Shown here: one piece after another, positions 5,923 through 7,543 of the stretch
Numbering within the stretch: the stretch's first letter is position 1
Layout of the letters: each line of letters starts with the position of its first letter
Source: Planctomycetia bacterium
Lineage (GTDB): Bacteria > Planctomycetota > Phycisphaerae > Phycisphaerales > SM1A02
DNA length: 7,543 nucleotides
Reading direction: 5' to 3'
Assembly: GCA_005799475.1 (NCBI GenBank)
Contig: SYGQ01000065.1
Location: 1-7,543 of the forward strand
Notes under the pieces: generated by a model
What the model saw: the letters and a program-made list of their open reading frames with translations, nothing else
What the model was told of the DNA's origin: nothing
The model's database searches: none
Program-made: the position numbers and the translations under genes

Positions 5923-7224
5923 ATGTCTGTTCAACTCACCATGCCTCGCCTCTCCGACACGATGGAGTCAGGAACCATCATTCGCTGGAATGTGAAGGAA
6001 GGCGATAGTGTGGCGAGCGGCGATGTCGTCGCGGATGTCGAGACGGACAAGGCGACGATGGAGATGCCTGTCTACGACGACGGCGTCATCAGCAAGATCA
6101 TGGTCGAGGCGGGACGGCAAGTGCCCGTCGGCACACCGATCGCGGTCATCTCAGTTGAAGGTGACGCCGACAAGCCCTTGGCGGCCGCTCCGGCCAAGCC
6201 GACGACATCACCAGAGGTCATCACCTCGACTGCGGGAGAGCCGCGCGCTGTACCAGCGGTGAGCAGCCCGCCGAGCGTGGCCAACGATGGCGACTCGCCG
6301 CGGCTTCGGATTTCTCCCTTGGCGCGCCGGATGGCTGACGAAATGGGCGTACCCATCGCGCTCATCCGCGGGAGTGGTCCGGGTGGACGCGTCGTGCGCA
6401 ATGATGTCCTCGCGGCGGCTGAGCGAATGAAGACGGGCGGCATTGCGCCGCTGGCTCCCGGCAGCGCTCTCGCGCCGCGCACGCCGAGCGCCACGCTCCC
6501 GCTGGCGGTGATGGCGATCGGCGAGGGTTCTCGTGAAGTCGCGCTTTCGGGGATGCGGCAGTCGATCGCGCGAAGGCTCGTGGAGAGCAAGTCGACGATC
6601 CCGCACTACCAAGTTTCGATGAAGTTCAACATGGATCCGCTCTTGGAGTTGCGCGCCATGCTGAACGAGCAACTCGAGCCACAGGGCGTCAAACTGAGCG
6701 TCAACGACTTCGTGATCCGTGCCTGCGCCATTGCCATGCGCGCGCATCCATTTTTCAACGCGTCGTTTGCCGGCGACCGCGTGATGTTGCATGGCGATGT
6801 CAACATCGGCGTCGCCATCTCGCTGCCGGCCGAGCGCGGCGGTGGACTCGTGGTCGGTGTTGTTCACCATGCCGAGCTGAAGGGTCTTCGTGAGATCGCC
6901 GCGACGACGAGGGCCCTTGCCGAGAAGGCGCGCGGTCGCGGACTCGGCCCCGAAGAGATGGGCGGTGCGACATTCACGGTGAGCAATCTCGGCATGTTCG
7001 GCGTCGACAACTTCACGGCGATCATCAATCCTCCTAACAGCGCGATCCTGGCGTGCGGCGCGGCGGTCGAACAGCCGGTTGTGCGCAATCACCAATTGGT
7101 GGTCGGGCACGAGATGGCGGCCACGCTGAGCTTGGATCATCGCGTGATCGACGGGGCGATGGCGGCCGAGTACTTGAAGTCGCTCAAACAGCACATCGAG
7201 AATCCGGCCACGCTCCTGGTGTAG
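5923..7224 (+). CDS. pdhC: Pyruvate dehydrogenase E2, dihydrolipoamide acetyltransferase
   Basis: This 433-residue protein is the core of the complex and transfers the acetyl group from lipoyl-lysine to CoA. Domain order: one lipoyl domain (about 1-80, MPRLSDTMESGTI near the start, lipoyl Lys43 in ETDKATME); a Pro/Ala/Ser/Thr linker (about 82-125); a peripheral subunit-binding domain (about 127-165, ISPLARRMADEMGV then GSGPGGRVVRNDV); a second linker (about 168-203); and the acetyltransferase domain (about 205-433) with FTVSNLGMFG (351-360) and the catalytic block DHRVIDG (405-411, His406 and Asp410). A single lipoyl domain is common in bacteria. The gene follows pdhB after 18 bases with no recognisable Shine-Dalgarno. 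The ATG is right for the lipoyl domain, which begins a few residues in. No lipoamide dehydrogenase gene follows. It is also called aceF in other systems. Confidence 0.96.
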   Translation: MSVQLTMPRLSDTMESGTIIRWNVKEGDSVASGDVVADVETDKATMEMPVYDDGVISKIMVEAGRQVPVGTPIAVISVEGDADKPLAAAPAKPTTSPEVITSTAGEPRAVPAVSSPPSVANDGDSPRLRISPLARRMADEMGVPIALIRGSGPGGRVVRNDVLAAAERMKTGGIAPLAPGSALAPRTPSATLPLAVMAIGEGSREVALSGMRQSIARRLVESKSTIPHYQVSMKFNMDPLLELRAMLNEQLEPQGVKLSVNDFVIRACAIAMRAHPFFNASFAGDRVMLHGDVNIGVAISLPAERGGGLVVGVVHHAELKGLREIAATTRALAEKARGRGLGPEEMGGATFTVSNLGMFGVDNFTAIINPPNSAILACGAAVEQPVVRNHQLVVGHEMAATLSLDHRVIDGAMAAEYLKSLKQHIENPATLLV

Positions 7225-7270
7225 CGCCAGGCTCACCGCGCTCGGCGAGGGCGACGCTCACGCCGCCCTT
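7217..7270. terminator. Two GC-rich hairpins after pdhC, possible transcript end between convergent genes
   Basis: The first potential stem pairs GGTG-(T)-AGC (7218-7225) with GCTCACC (7231-7237), with one bulged base, and straddles the pdhC stop codon. The second pairs AGGGCG (7248-7253) with CGCCCT (7264-7269) around an inner region that can add two more pairs with a CTCA loop. Neither is followed by a T-run. The gap to the end of rlmN (7331) holds nothing else that I can recognise. Confidence 0.28.
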
Positions 7271-7330
7271 GCCGCTGTGGGCGCGCTCGGAAGTGACCAC
7301 CCCACCGTGCACATCATCGGGAGGAGGGTC

Positions 7331-7543
7331 TTATAGGCCTGAGCGCGACACCGGCGACGACACGCCCACGAACTTTCGCGCGCGGACTTGCGCATTGCCC
7401 AGCTGCCCGCATGCGGCCATCGCGGTTCTGCCCTTGGTACGGCGGCGCTTCGTGAACTGGCCGTTGGCGACGGCACGCGCCACGAACGCATCGACGGTGG
7501 CTTCTTCGGGTGCCGGCCACGGGCTGTCGCGTCGCGGGTTGTA
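7331..7543 (-). CDS. rlmN: 23S rRNA / tRNA adenosine C2-methyltransferase RlmN, C-terminal fragment
   Basis: Read from the right edge, the minus strand stays open for 70 codons to a TAA at 7333-7331. The fragment starts YNPRRDSPWP, has an amphipathic stretch (EEATVDAFVARAVANGQ), then FTKRRRTKGRTAMAACGQLG. This is the C-terminal pattern of RlmN: the YNP block, a helix, a basic strand, then AACGQL. Its Cys (residue 45 of the fragment) corresponds to the Cys that forms the methylated intermediate in radical-SAM RlmN enzymes (Cys355 in E. coli). About 25 residues follow it, similar to E. coli. The acidic residue usually found in RGxDI before AACGQL is Thr here. The enzyme methylates C2 of A2503 in 23S rRNA and A37 in some tRNAs. 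The SAM-binding core lies outside the window. The gene converges on pdhC. Confidence 0.8.
   Translation of the reverse strand, partial: YNPRRDSPWPAPEEATVDAFVARAVANGQFTKRRRTKGRTAMAACGQLGNAQVRARKFVGVSSPVSRSGL

Noticed and set aside
3788..7224. Branched-chain 2-oxoacid or acetoin dehydrogenase instead of pyruvate dehydrogenase
   Set aside because: The GHSMSDP/RTREE block of E1-alpha and the SNLGMFG and INPPNSAILACG segments of E2 fit pyruvate dehydrogenase better, although substrate specificity is not proven by sequence.
6208..7236. Minus-strand open frame of 342 codons opposite pdhC
   Set aside because: Arg/His-rich antisense of a confidently assigned E2 acetyltransferase.
7258..7520. Two short minus-strand open frames (77 and 68 codons) near the right edge
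   Set aside because: They are out of frame with the RlmN C-terminal fragment, which has the family motifs.
1..7543. Mobile element, CRISPR, toxin-antitoxin or defence system
   Set aside because: No transposase, integrase, terminal repeats, spaced direct repeats, tRNA-like structure or small gene pair is visible. Composition is uniform and all genes but two are recognisable housekeeping types.

Overview
The window looks like ordinary chromosomal sequence from a GC-rich bacterium, most likely a planctomycete (possibly Phycisphaerae). The clues are a membrane protein with the N-terminal zinc ribbon CxxCGYxLRG...CPECG that is common in that phylum, a pyruvate dehydrogenase of the E1-alpha/E1-beta type, and a near absence of strong Shine-Dalgarno sites. 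The assignment comes from motif recognition only and was not tested by search. I see no mobile element, CRISPR array, tRNA, rRNA or sign of recent transfer.

Layout. At 1-246 (+) lies the C-terminal end of a chorismate-utilising enzyme (TrpE/PabB family), cut by the left edge. It converges on a minus-strand zinc-ribbon, multi-pass membrane protein (299-1243), with a short hairpin between them. A 114-base divergent intergenic region separates that gene from a large exported S41 (C-terminal processing type) protease at 1358-3718 (+). It carries a possible sigma70-like promoter and an inverted repeat over the minus-strand start codon. A 69-base gap follows with a well-spaced promoter and a perfect 7-bp inverted repeat touching its -35 box. 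Next comes a three-gene operon: pdhA (3788-4918), pdhB (4915-5904, overlapping pdhA by 4 bases) and pdhC (5923-7224). The right end (7331-7543, -) holds the C-terminal end of an rRNA/tRNA adenosine C2-methyltransferase, rlmN, converging on pdhC.

How the genes work together. pdhA, pdhB and pdhC encode the E1-alpha, E1-beta and E2 parts of the pyruvate dehydrogenase complex, which turns pyruvate, CoA and NAD+ into acetyl-CoA, CO2 and NADH. The E3 subunit (lipoamide dehydrogenase) is not in the window and must be supplied from elsewhere. The most interesting detail is at the pdhA/pdhB junction. The only strong ribosome-binding site in the window sits in a perfect GGAGG-GAGA-CCTCC hairpin with a GNRA-type loop, directly before the overlapping GTG start of pdhB. 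This suggests translational coupling of the two E1 subunits. The protease, zinc-ribbon protein, TrpE/PabB and RlmN have no evident functional link to the operon.

I found no novel multi-gene system. The findings are regulatory details, family oddities and edge genes.
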